A DNA stretch of 43,084 bases from RGIG2041 sp045578865 (GCA_045578865.1 JAZNLB010000020.1:1-43084); one strand, 5' to 3'; numbered from the stretch's first letter, positions 15,095 through 23,451 are shown. Notes: generated by a model from the sequence alone, not told the origin. Made by a program: numbers and translations.

Positions 15095-17188
15095 ATGAGT
15101 TCCGTTCCCGAAATTTTTGGTTCTATGGTGTTTAATACAAAGGTAATGAAAGAAAGGCTACCGGCGGATATTTATGCTGAATTGCAAAAGACAATTAAGG
15201 ACGGCGAGCCGCTTTCTGTGGATGTGGCAGATGTGGTTGCAAACGCCATGAAAGATTGGGCGATTGAAAAAGGTGCAACGCATTACACGCACTGGTTTCA
15301 GCCGATGACGGGCATTACTGCGGAGAAGCATGACAGCTTTATTGAGCCTGCCGAGGAAGACGGCGTCATTATGGAATTTAAGGGCAAAGCGTTAATCAAG
15401 GGTGAGTCCGATGCCTCCAGTTTTCCGTCCCGCGGTATTCGTGCGACATTTGAAGCGCGCGGTTATACGGTGTGGGACCCGACTTCTTATGCGTTTATTA
15501 AGGACGGCACGCTTTGTATTCCAACGGCGTTTTGCTCGTACAGCGGCGAAGTGCTGGATAAAAAGACACCGCTTTTGCGCTCGGTAGAGTTAATCAACAG
15601 ACAGGCGCTGCGTATTTTGGCGTTGCTCGGGAAAACCGAGGTGCACCGCGTAATTACGACGGTTGGGGCGGAGCAGGAATACTTTTTGGTGGATAAAAAA
15701 TATTATGACAAAAGGAAAGACCTGATTTTTGCGGGAAGAACACTCTTTGGCGCACCGGCACCGAAAGGACAGGAACTTGAAGACCACTACTACGGAAATA
15801 TTAAACCGCGTGTATCTGCCTATATGAAAGAACTTGACGAGGAACTCTGGAAGCTCGGTGTTCTTTCAAAAACTAAACACAATGAGGTTGCACCGGCACA
15901 GCACGAGATGGCGCCGATTTACAATACCGCAAATATTGCAACCGACCATAACCAACTTACGATGGAGGTTATGAAAAAAGTTGCGTTAAAGCACGGATTA
16001 GTTTGCCTTTTGCACGAAAAACCGTTTGCCGGCGTAAACGGAAGCGGTAAGCACAATAACTGGTCACTCAATACAGATACCGGTGAGAATTTGCTCAATC
16101 CGACGAAGCGCCCGTATGAAAATACGCAGTTTTTGTTATTTTTAACTGCCGTGATTAAGGCGGTGGACAAGTATCAGGACTTGTTGCGTGCTTCCGTGGC
16201 AAGTGCAGGAAATGACTGCCGTCTGGGTGGGCACGAAGCGCCGCCGGCAATTGTTTCAATGTATGTTGGTGATGAGCTAGAAGGCGTGCTTGATGCGATT
16301 GAAAAGGGCGTTACATACGAGCAGCATTCTGCGGCGCGCTTTGAAAGCGGCGTGGATGTGCTTCCGAATTTCAGAAAAGACACGACGGACAGAAACCGTA
16401 CCTCTCCGTTTGCGTTTACGGGAAATAAGTTTGAGTTTCGTATGGTTGGCTCGTCTTTTTCGATTTCCGATTCTAACATCGTGCTCAATACGATTGTAGC
16501 AGAAGCGCTCGATGAAATGGCAACAGAACTGGAAAGTTTAAAGGTGTGCGATGAAGCGGCGATGCGTGATTTGATTCGAAGAACATATATTGCACATAAG
16601 CGCATTGTGTTTAACGGAAATAATTATTCTGACGAATGGGCGAAGGAAGCAAAAAGACGCGGGCTTTTGAATTTAAAGACCACGCCGGAGGCTCTGCCTG
16701 CGTTTGTAGCGGACAAAAATATTGCACTTTTTGAAAAATACGGTATTTTTACCAAAACTGAAATGCAATCCAGATACGAAAGTATGATGGAAAATTATTC
16801 GAAAGTGCGTCATATTGAGGCACTGACCATGCTGAATATGGCCAGAAAGGACATTATGCCGGCGGCAGTTTTGTATATGCGCGACCTGGCGGAAACGCAG
16901 CGTGCAAAAGCACAAATCGGTATCGCGACAAAAAAAGATGCAGAGTTGATTTTGTCAAAGAAACTTTCGGCGCTGATTACGCGTTTACATGACAATACTC
17001 AGGCGCTTGATGCGGCTCTGACAGAAGTTTTGCGTACGCCGGACGATGCGGCACAGGCACCTGCGTACAAAGACAAGGTTTTGCCGTGCATGGATGCGTT
17101 GCGAGCAACAGCAGACACCATTCAGAGTATGACCGGCTCGAAGTATTGGCCATATCCGACCTATGATGATTTGATGTTCGGCGTTTGA
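15095..17188 (+). CDS. glnN: Glutamine synthetase type III
   Basis: 697 residues, matching the large GSIII family (about 700-730) and not GSI (about 440-470). Landmarks include the GSIII N-terminus (FNTKVMKERLP), the block beginning FPSRGIRATFEARGYT, EVAPAQHEMAPIY, and the ATP/glutamate-site motif NGSGKHNNWSLNT at about residues 316-328. The enzyme joins ammonia to glutamate using ATP, the main route of nitrogen entry. GSIII is typical of Bacteroides, Clostridia and cyanobacteria. CGGAGGT about 8 nt upstream fixes the start. It is a single-gene unit with its own consensus promoter and a terminator shared with cca. Confidence 0.95.
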   Translation: MSSVPEIFGSMVFNTKVMKERLPADIYAELQKTIKDGEPLSVDVADVVANAMKDWAIEKGATHYTHWFQPMTGITAEKHDSFIEPAEEDGVIMEFKGKALIKGESDASSFPSRGIRATFEARGYTVWDPTSYAFIKDGTLCIPTAFCSYSGEVLDKKTPLLRSVELINRQALRILALLGKTEVHRVITTVGAEQEYFLVDKKYYDKRKDLIFAGRTLFGAPAPKGQELEDHYYGNIKPRVSAYMKELDEELWKLGVLSKTKHNEVAPAQHEMAPIYNTANIATDHNQLTMEVMKKVALKHGLVCLLHEKPFAGVNGSGKHNNWSLNTDTGENLLNPTKRPYENTQFLLFLTAVIKAVDKYQDLLRASVASAGNDCRLGGHEAPPAIVSMYVGDELEGVLDAIEKGVTYEQHSAARFESGVDVLPNFRKDTTDRNRTSPFAFTGNKFEFRMVGSSFSISDSNIVLNTIVAEALDEMATELESLKVCDEAAMRDLIRRTYIAHKRIVFNGNNYSDEWAKEAKRRGLLNLKTTPEALPAFVADKNIALFEKYGIFTKTEMQSRYESMMENYSKVRHIEALTMLNMARKDIMPAAVLYMRDLAETQRAKAQIGIATKKDAELILSKKLSALITRLHDNTQALDAALTEVLRTPDDAAQAPAYKDKVLPCMDALRATADTIQSMTGSKYWPYPTYDDLMFGV

Positions 17189-17198
17189 TTTTTACATT

Positions 17199-17233
17199 AA
17201 AAAGGATGTGTATGTTTTATACACATCCTTTTT
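17199..17233. terminator. Bidirectional terminator between glnN and cca
   Basis: Perfect 15-pair stem AAAAAGGATGTGTAT/ATACACATCCTTTTT with a five-base loop and T-runs on both strands. The cca stop codon (17217-17219) lies inside the hairpin. Confidence 0.85.
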
Positions 17234-18398
17234 TTGCGCTTGCAAGTAAATTTTCTTTTTTGTTTTCAAGTTTTCCGTCGATGACCTGCATCAAAAGCGA
17301 GGTGAGCACTTCGCCGATTTGCTCTCCGGTATAGCCGAGGGTGGCGACATCGTCACCGCAGATGTTTAAATCTGAGATACGATACGGGCGTTTGTTTGCA
17401 ATGATTGCATCCAAAGCGTAGAGCGCATCTGTATTTTGTTGCAGGCACAGTAAAAAGCGCAGATGCGTTTCACCAAAACGGTAGAGTGCACGCTGTAATT
17501 CGGCGTCGTCTGCAGAAAAGACCACATGTGCGTGACGCATCGAAAACTCTATAACACGGGCAGTATGCTTGTCCGTTTTTAAGGCGGCGATTGCCGCATT
17601 GCAGAGATCAAGATGGTTTGCGTTTGGCAAAAGAAGTGCAGCAAAGCGCAGGGGTGCAACTTTGGGCAGTGCTGATAATTTAAGTAATTGAGATGCAAAA
17701 TCCTTGGTATTCCATGCGGGAACGATAGTAAAAAACACATCTGCAAAAATCTTTAAAATACGCACGGCATCCTTGCCGCACAAGAGTTTAAACAACTCTG
17801 TCCGAATGCGTTCGGCGGATACATTCAGTAAAAGTTTTCGATTTTTTATAATGGCTTCTGCAGTGTTCTTTTCAATATCAAAGCCCAGCACTGCAGCAAA
17901 ACGCAGTGCACGCAAAATGCGAAGGGCATCTTCGTGAAATCGCGTATCTGCATCGCCTACGCAACGCAGAATTTTTTGCTCTAAATCCGCCTTGCCGCCA
18001 TATAAATCCACAAGTCCGCTCGCAGGCGAGAAGGCCATTGCATTTATGGTAAAATCGCGCCTTGCCAAATCTGCATCGAGATTTTTTACGAAGGTAACAT
18101 TTTCGGGGTGGCGGTTGTCTTTGTAATCACCGTCTGTGCGGAAAGTGGTTACTTCCACGGGGTTACCTTCGCACATCAGTGTTACCGTTCCGTGCTTTAA
18201 TCCGGTTAATATCATCTTGCACAAGCCGTCAAAGAGGCGCTGCAGTGTTTCCGGTGCGGCATTTGTGGTTACATCAAAGTCATCGGGGGTATGACCGCAA
18301 AGCGCATCGCGCACGCTACCGCCAACAATATAGGCTTCGTAGCCGTTTGATGTTATTGTATCTAATATAAATTTTACATAGTTTGGTATCTGAATCAT
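17217..18398 (-). CDS. cca: CCA-adding tRNA nucleotidyltransferase
   Basis: 393 residues. Head domain of the class II nucleotidyltransferase superfamily: AYIVGGSVRDALCG at about 21-34, DDFDVTTNA with the two metal-binding aspartates at about 39-46, RRDFTINAMAFSP and GLVDLYGGKADL; RILRALRFAAVLGFDI follows in the neck. Such enzymes add or repair the 3' CCA of tRNAs without a template; some Firmicutes split the job between CC- and A-adding enzymes, which cannot be told apart here. No HD domain. Last gene of the CDF-WG-cca operon, 3 nt after the previous stop; the start lacks a good ribosome site and is probably coupled. Confidence 0.9.
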   Translation of the reverse strand: MIQIPNYVKFILDTITSNGYEAYIVGGSVRDALCGHTPDDFDVTTNAAPETLQRLFDGLCKMILTGLKHGTVTLMCEGNPVEVTTFRTDGDYKDNRHPENVTFVKNLDADLARRDFTINAMAFSPASGLVDLYGGKADLEQKILRCVGDADTRFHEDALRILRALRFAAVLGFDIEKNTAEAIIKNRKLLLNVSAERIRTELFKLLCGKDAVRILKIFADVFFTIVPAWNTKDFASQLLKLSALPKVAPLRFAALLLPNANHLDLCNAAIAALKTDKHTARVIEFSMRHAHVVFSADDAELQRALYRFGETHLRFLLCLQQNTDALYALDAIIANKRPYRISDLNICGDDVATLGYTGEQIGEVLTSLLMQVIDGKLENKKENLLASAKKGCV

Positions 18399-18401
18399 AG
18401 C

Positions 18402-19934
18402 TTAATTAAGTTGCTCTAAAAGCATAGTCGCATCCGTTTGCGTTAATGTTTCGCGCGTGTTGGAAAATACGACCAGACCGCGCGCATCGTAAAACACATT
18501 CACATCCATAACTTCGCTGAGCGCGCGAACAGGTAAAAACATGCGCCCGTTTGAAAGTATTGGAGGCTGATCTAAGCTTTTTGAGCAGTTTTCATATTGT
18601 TTGGTTTCGGTGTTGAATTTTAAATAATTTAATTGTTCTTCGTTTTCACGAAATGCCGCATGCAGATGGTCGCTTTTTAAAATGGCGCTTGTACTCAAAG
18701 AATCCCATGTGATGGACCAGCCGGGCAAATTCTCAGATAAAAAGCGCATCGGTACCAGTGTGCGATCCTGGGCAGTAAAGGTTTTTATATCGAGATTGTC
18801 TTCGTCAATATGCGTTTTTATACCGTTTACAAGTGCATTTGGCGAGTCGATGAGAAGTGCGATTTCAAAAAGGTCCTCGCTTGTCTGTACAGGCGCATAG
18901 GCAAAGTTGTGTGTCGGTTGCGTTTGGACGGGTGCGGTGTAGTTGTTGTCTAGCATGATGTAGTACTTCCCGTTTCGCATATCCTGTACAAGCATACAGC
19001 CTTCGGAGAAACCGCCGTAACTAATGGCGCGGTAGTTGAGCGAAGAAAAGATAATGGTACCCTTCAAGTCGCGTACGATAAACAGTCCGTTTTCGAATCC
19101 GACGCTGATGCCGTTATTGTACGGGGTGGGGATCCCCTCGGTGTCGGGGGCAGAAAACAGTTCGTTTCCGTTTTTGTCTATCAGCACCAATGTGTTGTCT
19201 AAACTGCGTTTTGCCCAGCAAACGCCGTCGTTAAATGCGCCTGCGCTTGTATATTGTCCGCTTGGAATTAATGTAGTTCCTTTCGCATCTATAAGCTGCA
19301 TTTCAAAATCCAAAAAGTCCTCGCCGTAGTTTGTGCTGACCCAGCATACATCATCGTTAAAAGATGAAACCCAGATATAGTTTGTATCCTTTACAAAGTT
19401 GCCGTCTGCGCCGAGCAGGCGATAAGTACCGTCTGCTGTAACGACCCAACACACGCCGTTTGCGTAAGAGCTGACAGGATAATATTCTGCTTTATCTGCA
19501 AATAAAAGAGCGTTGCCCGTTTTATCTATATAAAAACTTTTTGTGTTTTTTTCCACCAGTGCAAGTCCGTCTTGAAACTCGCCGGCATTGTCAAAGGTGG
19601 GCGGGATTACAAACAGATTGTCGGTATTGATGTAGCCGTATGTGCCGCCGGTGCGTGTCACAGGTGCCAGCCCTTCGGCAAATGAGAGAGCATCAACATA
19701 GTCAAAGCCGATTTTTACCTTGCCGTCTTTTCCGATGAAGCCGGATTTGAAGGTCTCGTTTTTGGAAGCGAACATCCCGTTACTGCAGGGAAGTGCATCT
19801 AAAATTTCGCCATCATAGTCAATTAAAGCGAAACTGAAACGCGCGGAAGGCACTGCAGCGAAGCCTGAAAAAGCGCTCAGACAAAAGAGTAGCACCAGTA
19901 TAAGACAGATATATTTTTTTTGCTCAATACGCAT
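18402..19934 (-). CDS. Exported WG-repeat protein with copper amine oxidase N-domain
   Basis: 510 residues. Signal peptide at about 1-27 (ICLILVLLFCLSAFSGFAA). Residues about 35-335 consist of degenerate WG/KWG-type beta repeats (for example GYINTDNLFVIPPTFDNAGEFQDGLALVE and its repeats at about 45-residue spacing). The C-terminal ~150 residues form a stalk-type copper amine oxidase N-domain with RTLVPMRFLSENL and GRMFLPVRALSEV. It is predicted to be secreted or attached outside; no enzyme activity is implied. GAGGAAAA about 8 nt upstream supports the start. It lies between a CDF metal exporter (15 nt upstream) and cca (3 nt downstream), an odd operon mix that gives no clear functional hint. 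Confidence 0.8.
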   Translation of the reverse strand: MRIEQKKYICLILVLLFCLSAFSGFAAVPSARFSFALIDYDGEILDALPCSNGMFASKNETFKSGFIGKDGKVKIGFDYVDALSFAEGLAPVTRTGGTYGYINTDNLFVIPPTFDNAGEFQDGLALVEKNTKSFYIDKTGNALLFADKAEYYPVSSYANGVCWVVTADGTYRLLGADGNFVKDTNYIWVSSFNDDVCWVSTNYGEDFLDFEMQLIDAKGTTLIPSGQYTSAGAFNDGVCWAKRSLDNTLVLIDKNGNELFSAPDTEGIPTPYNNGISVGFENGLFIVRDLKGTIIFSSLNYRAISYGGFSEGCMLVQDMRNGKYYIMLDNNYTAPVQTQPTHNFAYAPVQTSEDLFEIALLIDSPNALVNGIKTHIDEDNLDIKTFTAQDRTLVPMRFLSENLPGWSITWDSLSTSAILKSDHLHAAFRENEEQLNYLKFNTETKQYENCSKSLDQPPILSNGRMFLPVRALSEVMDVNVFYDARGLVVFSNTRETLTQTDATMLLEQLN

Positions 19935-19949
19935 GATTTTTTCCTCAAT

Positions 19950-21116
19950 TTAAATATATTTATTGTCAAACTTGATTACAACGCAGTAGGTGTCGTTGTA
20001 ATCGAGTAGCTTTTGCTGAATTAGATTTGTGAGTTCGTCATTTTTTATGTGGAAGTTATACGGAACAACCACATCGAAAATCAGGTTGGTGTGCGTTGGC
20101 CCGGTTACCATGCGAAAATCATGCATGCTCAGTTCTTCCGAAATGGAATGTAAAATTTCTCCGGTCAGTTTTTTTGTTGATGAAATCAGTTCATTATCGG
20201 TCTCGACCGGATCCATATGAATGACTGCGTCGCAGCCTAATTTATTGCAAAGGGTTTTTTCAATCAAATCAATTGTGTCGTGCAGTGCCAATACATCGCC
20301 TGCTGAGGAAACTTCTGCGTGCAAAGACAGCATAAATCGTGTCGGCCCGTAATTGTGGATGATTAAATCATGGATACCCAAAATACCGTCGTGCGACAGG
20401 ACAAGGTTTTCGATTTCTTCCACAAATTCTTTTTCCGGCGGTGTGCCGAGCAGGGGCGAAAGCGCATCTTTGATGGCGGAAAAACCCGCATATAAAATCA
20501 CAAGGGAAACCAGCGCACCCAGATAGCCGTCCATAGGCAGTTTCGTCATTTTAGCGGTGAATGTACCCAGTAGGATAACAGTGGTTGCCGCTGCGTCGGA
20601 CAGGGAGTCTTTGGCGGTTGCCATGCAGGTAGCGGAATTGATTTTTTTACCGATAGTGCGGTTAAAAAAGTACATCCAGAGTTTCGCTAAAATGGAGAGA
20701 ACCAAAAGTATAACGGAAAGAAGGTTTATCTGTGCACTTGCACCTGAAGCGATTTTCTCGAAAGAGGATTTGAGCAATTCAATGCCCATCAGAAGAATAA
20801 TTATGGAGACGAACAGAGCGCTGATGTACTCAATGCGTCCATGGCCGAACGGATGGTCATTGTCTGCCGGCTTTCCGGACATTTTAAAACCAATGAGCGA
20901 AACAACGGAAGCGCCGGCATCGGAGAGATTGTTAAACGCATCTGCAATCATCGCAATGGAAGCACTAAAAAAACCTGCTATCATCTTAGCGGCAAACAAA
21001 AGCAGATTTAGCGCAATGCCTACCGCACCGCTGAGCATACCGTATTGACGGCGTACTCTTTCGTTGGCGGTATTTTCGCTGTCTTTTATAAAAATTCTAA
21101 ATAACAAGTGATTCAT
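19950..21116 (-). CDS. Cation diffusion facilitator (CDF) family transporter
   Basis: 388 residues with six predicted membrane helices in the first ~215 and a cytoplasmic CDF dimerisation domain after that. Metal-site motifs are DAFNNLSDAG in helix II, DHPFGHGRIEY after helix II/III, and DSLSDAAAT in helix V. CDF proteins export divalent metals (Zn, Mn, Fe, Co) by proton antiport; the specificity cannot be read reliably from the sequence. The family's usual length is about 300, so the C-terminal cytoplasmic part is extended by roughly 80-90 residues. Start at 21116: GGAGT 8 nt upstream and family-typical FIKDSENT near the N-terminus. The longer in-frame start (21167) precedes the transcription start implied by the promoter. 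First gene of the operon. Confidence 0.9.
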   Translation of the reverse strand: MNHLLFRIFIKDSENTANERVRRQYGMLSGAVGIALNLLLFAAKMIAGFFSASIAMIADAFNNLSDAGASVVSLIGFKMSGKPADNDHPFGHGRIEYISALFVSIIILLMGIELLKSSFEKIASGASAQINLLSVILLVLSILAKLWMYFFNRTIGKKINSATCMATAKDSLSDAAATTVILLGTFTAKMTKLPMDGYLGALVSLVILYAGFSAIKDALSPLLGTPPEKEFVEEIENLVLSHDGILGIHDLIIHNYGPTRFMLSLHAEVSSAGDVLALHDTIDLIEKTLCNKLGCDAVIHMDPVETDNELISSTKKLTGEILHSISEELSMHDFRMVTGPTHTNLIFDVVVPYNFHIKNDELTNLIQQKLLDYNDTYCVVIKFDNKYI

Positions 21117-21147
21117 ATGTATTACTCCCTGAGTTGTAATCAATACT

Positions 21148-21176
21148 ATTATGCCATAAAAACGCATTTAAGTCAA
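21148..21176 (-). promoter_or_regulatory. Sigma-A promoter of the CDF-WG-cca operon
   Basis: Minus strand: TTGACT (21176-21171), 17-nt spacer, CATAAT (21153-21148). Both boxes match consensus at five of six positions. It also decides the CDF start: the candidate ATG at 21167 lies upstream of the -10 box. Confidence 0.65.
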
Positions 21177-21177
21177 G

Positions 21178-21212
21178 AAAACAGCCTGCCTAAAAATTAA
21201 GGCAGACTGTTT
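21178..21212 (-). terminator. Terminator after spoIIQ
   Basis: Hairpin AAACAG-CCTGCCT / AGGCAG-CTGTTT with one mismatch, starting 4 nt after the spoIIQ stop codon, followed on the minus strand by TTTTCTT. Confidence 0.7.
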
Positions 21213-21215
21213 AGA

Positions 21216-21950
21216 TTATTCGAGCATTGTGAGTGGGTCAATGTGTTCGCCGTTTCTAAGCATTTCAAAATGCAGATGACTTTCTTGAGCAGCTTCGTAC
21301 AGAGCGGAGTTGCCGACGGCGCTAATGATTTCACCTGCGCTTATGTTTTGACCTTTTTCAACGAGCATGCCGTTTGCGAGGTTTGCGTATATGCTTTTGA
21401 CGCCGTTTTTATGGTCAAGCACAATGGTGATGCCGTGGCGCTCGTCTGTATAAACTTCTTCAACAATGCCGGCGGCACAAGCCACGACATCGCTTCCCGG
21501 TTCTGCGCTGAAATCCACACCGGAATGAATGCGCCAATCTGACATGGTTTCGGAGAAGACCAAAGTGTTGCCGGAATAAGGTTTTTGCAGTTGGCCGTCC
21601 ACGGGAAACTGATAAACCATGTATTCTTCTTCAATTTCCGTTGCAACTGCGGAGGCGGGCAGGGAGGTGTTCGATTGCGTATCAGCATCCTCCGAGGTTT
21701 CGCGGCGATTTTTTTCTATTGTGTCCGGTTCCAGTTCCGGCGGAAAGTAGTCTGCTAAATCCGGCAAAGGCTCGTCTTGTTGACTTGCGCTGTAATGCGT
21801 AACATCGGACGGAGGAGCGTCTTTTTGGATGGTTGGTGCAAATTGCAAGAGCAAGTATGTTACAGAAACGGTGAGGATACATAGCGCAAGCACTATGTAG
21901 TAGCGCCGCGCTTTGAGCCATTGTGTGAATTTATTTTTGTTTTCGGACAT
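21216..21950 (-). CDS. spoIIQ: SpoIIQ-like LytM (M23) metallopeptidase-domain protein
   Basis: 244 residues. Short basic N-terminus, one membrane helix (about 16-33), an acidic linker, and a C-terminal LytM/peptidase M23 domain (about 118-240). The zinc-site residues are present: H-x3-D in IHSGVDF and HxH in SHLHFEM. The Bacillus SpoIIQ lacks a complete site, whereas clostridial SpoIIQ keeps it, so this looks like the clostridial form and may cut peptidoglycan. Role: forespore half of the SpoIIQ-SpoIIIAH channel during engulfment; SpoIIIAH is encoded at 27583-28137. The upstream sequence has a close sigma-F promoter match, supporting SpoIIQ over a general M23 hydrolase. The ribosome site (AAAGGCTGG) is distant and weak. 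Confidence 0.8.
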   Translation of the reverse strand: MSENKNKFTQWLKARRYYIVLALCILTVSVTYLLLQFAPTIQKDAPPSDVTHYSASQQDEPLPDLADYFPPELEPDTIEKNRRETSEDADTQSNTSLPASAVATEIEEEYMVYQFPVDGQLQKPYSGNTLVFSETMSDWRIHSGVDFSAEPGSDVVACAAGIVEEVYTDERHGITIVLDHKNGVKSIYANLANGMLVEKGQNISAGEIISAVGNSALYEAAQESHLHFEMLRNGEHIDPLTMLE

Positions 21951-21983
21951 ATAAATACCAGCCTTTCTTTATTTGGATGCTGT

Positions 21984-22013
21984 TATTTTTGCCGAAAATG
22001 TATGGGAATATAC
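21984..22013 (-). promoter_or_regulatory. Sigma-F (forespore) promoter of spoIIQ
   Basis: Minus strand: GTATA (22013-22009), 15-nt spacer, GGCAAAAATA (21993-21984). This fits the sigma-F pattern GWATA-N15-GGNNANAHTR as I recall it from Bacillus, at every defined base. It lies 33 nt upstream of the spoIIQ start. spoIIQ is a known sigma-F gene in Bacillus. Confidence 0.6.
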
Positions 22014-22020
22014 AAAAAGA

Positions 22021-22049
22021 GGGGTGTAAAAAATCAGTTTTTACACCCC
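22021..22049 (-). terminator. Terminator after the methyltransferase gene
   Basis: Perfect 12-pair stem GGGGTGTAAAAA/TTTTTACACCCC with a five-base loop. On the minus strand it is followed by CTCTTTTTG, about 15 nt after the stop codon. Confidence 0.8.
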
Positions 22050-22063
22050 TTTGGAAAAGACTA

Positions 22064-22909
22064 TTATTTTTCTATGACACAAACAGCCATTTTTACAAAA
22101 ATTTCTTTCAAAAACGGCAATTTTGCGAGCGGCGCAAGTGGTGCACGCAAAGGTTCTTCTTTATAATAAGCAGGCACGATATCCAATGCGCTGAGTATCT
22201 TTTTATATCGGCGAATCGTCATATGATTGATATAGGAAAAATAAGACTTTCCCAGCGCGTTTTCCGAAATGCGGAATGCAAGGCGCGCTTCGCCGTCCGG
22301 ATACTGCATCGCTAAGTGGCGGTACGCTTCGATGAGCGTGGATTCGCTAAAGAACATATGTACCCACGGTATGAAAATTGCATCGCTTAAATGTGCACCA
22401 AACGGATGATAGTATGGAGGGAAATTGATGAAAATTTTGCCGCCTTTCTTTAAAACACGCAAACATTCTTGCAAAACGGTTTCGGGGTTGTCCACATGCT
22501 CCATGGCATCATTCATGATGATTGTATCAATGCTATCTGTATCAAATGGCAGTTTCGCGGCATCTGCACAGACAAATTCAAATTTGTCTGACAAACCGAG
22601 ATTTGCTGCAAGCGATTGAGCTTCTGCGCGATATTTTTCCAGGATTTCCACGCCGATGACTTTTTTTGCACCGCAGGAAGCGTAGTAGAGAGATTTTCCG
22701 GCCGCACCGCAACCGATGTCCACTACGGTTTTATCTTCAAACATTTCTTTGGTTGTATATCGCTTCGTATAAAAGCTGATGGTCTGTGCGCCTTTTTCAA
22801 ACTGCCACATTGCGTAGGATTTTACGCCTTCGTTTTGCAGATTGAACGGATGCACGGGCGCTTTAAACATTTTGTTTAAAGCGAGTAAAAGTTTTGTCGT
22901 CGGTTTCAT
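22064..22909 (-). CDS. Class I SAM-dependent methyltransferase
   Basis: 281 residues. Rossmann-type methyltransferase domain at about 60-170: motif I VVDIGCGAAGKSLYYA, acidic residue after beta 2 (VIGVEILE), FVCADAAKLPFDTDSIDTIIMNDAMEHV, and KKGGKIFINFPPYYHP. It resembles UbiE/Methyltransf_11-type enzymes that modify small molecules, lipids or sugars; the substrate is unknown. GGAGGG 6 nt upstream fixes the ATG at 22909; longer frames would run through the 6S RNA. The start is only 21 nt from the 3' end of the probable 6S RNA and no promoter fits between them, so the gene is probably transcribed by read-through from that RNA. Confidence 0.8.
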   Translation of the reverse strand: MKPTTKLLLALNKMFKAPVHPFNLQNEGVKSYAMWQFEKGAQTISFYTKRYTTKEMFEDKTVVDIGCGAAGKSLYYASCGAKKVIGVEILEKYRAEAQSLAANLGLSDKFEFVCADAAKLPFDTDSIDTIIMNDAMEHVDNPETVLQECLRVLKKGGKIFINFPPYYHPFGAHLSDAIFIPWVHMFFSESTLIEAYRHLAMQYPDGEARLAFRISENALGKSYFSYINHMTIRRYKKILSALDIVPAYYKEEPLRAPLAPLAKLPFLKEIFVKMAVCVIEK

Positions 22910-22930
22910 GCTAACCCTCCGTATAAATAG

Positions 22931-23118
22931 AAAAATCCCCGCTGTGCCGTAATCTAATACCTTTATTTGACCTGCCAATGCAGGTGGGCAACCGCCTTGT
23001 GTTTCGCGCTTCCTCTTCCATTTAGGGAGGCCTGCAATCCGCACATAGAGCATAGAATCCCATATTTTAAGTGTTGGTAAAATAAATGGTATACATACGC
23101 ACACCGCAGGGAATATTC
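22931..23118 (-). ncRNA. ssrS: Probable 6S RNA (SsrS)
   Basis: About 188 nt. On the minus strand the 5' end ATTCCC-t-GC-gg-TGTGC pairs with the 3' end GCACA-GC-GGGGAT, followed by TTTTT. Further in, ATACC-a-TTTATTT pairs with AAATAAA-GGTAT. A large internal open region follows. A small hairpin ACCTGC-attg-GCAGGT sits in the 3' strand, at the place where E. coli 6S RNA also forms a hairpin. Length, long closing stem with bulges, central bubble and 3' hairpin all fit 6S RNA, which traps housekeeping RNA polymerase by mimicking an open promoter. No open frame of worth lies here. Ends are approximate; no database comparison was possible. Confidence 0.7.
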
Positions 23119-23125
23119 TGTTTTA

Positions 23126-23389
23126 TTATTCGTCTTCCAAACGATTTTGGAATTCTTCAAACACAGCCTGCAATTCGGCTTCATCTTCGATGACAACCAA
23201 AGAGTCCTCATCGTCATCGGATTGTTCAATTCTGAAAATTACAACTTCATCATTTTCTTCGCCGCTGTCCAAGACTTCTAAAAGGACAACATAGAGATTG
23301 TCATTGTAGGAAATAGTATCGAGATGTTCAAACTCGATTTCCTTTCCGTCTTCGTCATATAAAGTGATTGTGTTTTCCATATCAGCCAT
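23126..23389 (-). CDS. DUF1292 family acidic protein
   Basis: 87 residues, strongly acidic. DUF1292 (YrzB-like) features: ENTITLYDEDGKEIEFEHLDTI at the start, YVVLLEV, VVIFRIEQ and a C-terminal EAELQAVFEEFQNRLEDE. Function is unknown; in Firmicutes the family usually sits beside yrrK (ruvX) and alaS-linked genes, neither of which is here. AAGGAG 7 nt upstream fixes the start at 23389. It has its own promoter, divergent from the spoIIIA operon, and its stop is about 8 nt from the 5' end of the probable 6S RNA. Confidence 0.85.
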   Translation of the reverse strand: MADMENTITLYDEDGKEIEFEHLDTISYNDNLYVVLLEVLDSGEENDEVVIFRIEQSDDDEDSLVVIEDEAELQAVFEEFQNRLEDE

Positions 23390-23422
23390 TTTGTATCTCC
23401 TTGCAAAATTTAATATACACAT

Positions 23423-23451
23423 ATTTTATTATAATCATGCACAACTGTCAA
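23423..23451 (-). promoter_or_regulatory. Sigma-A promoter of the DUF1292 gene
   Basis: Minus strand: TTGACA (23451-23446), 17-nt spacer, TAAAAT (23428-23423); 33 nt before the start codon. Confidence 0.75.

Noticed and set aside
22910..23104. N-terminal extension of the methyltransferase
   Set aside because: It would translate the probable 6S RNA; a good ribosome site supports 22909.
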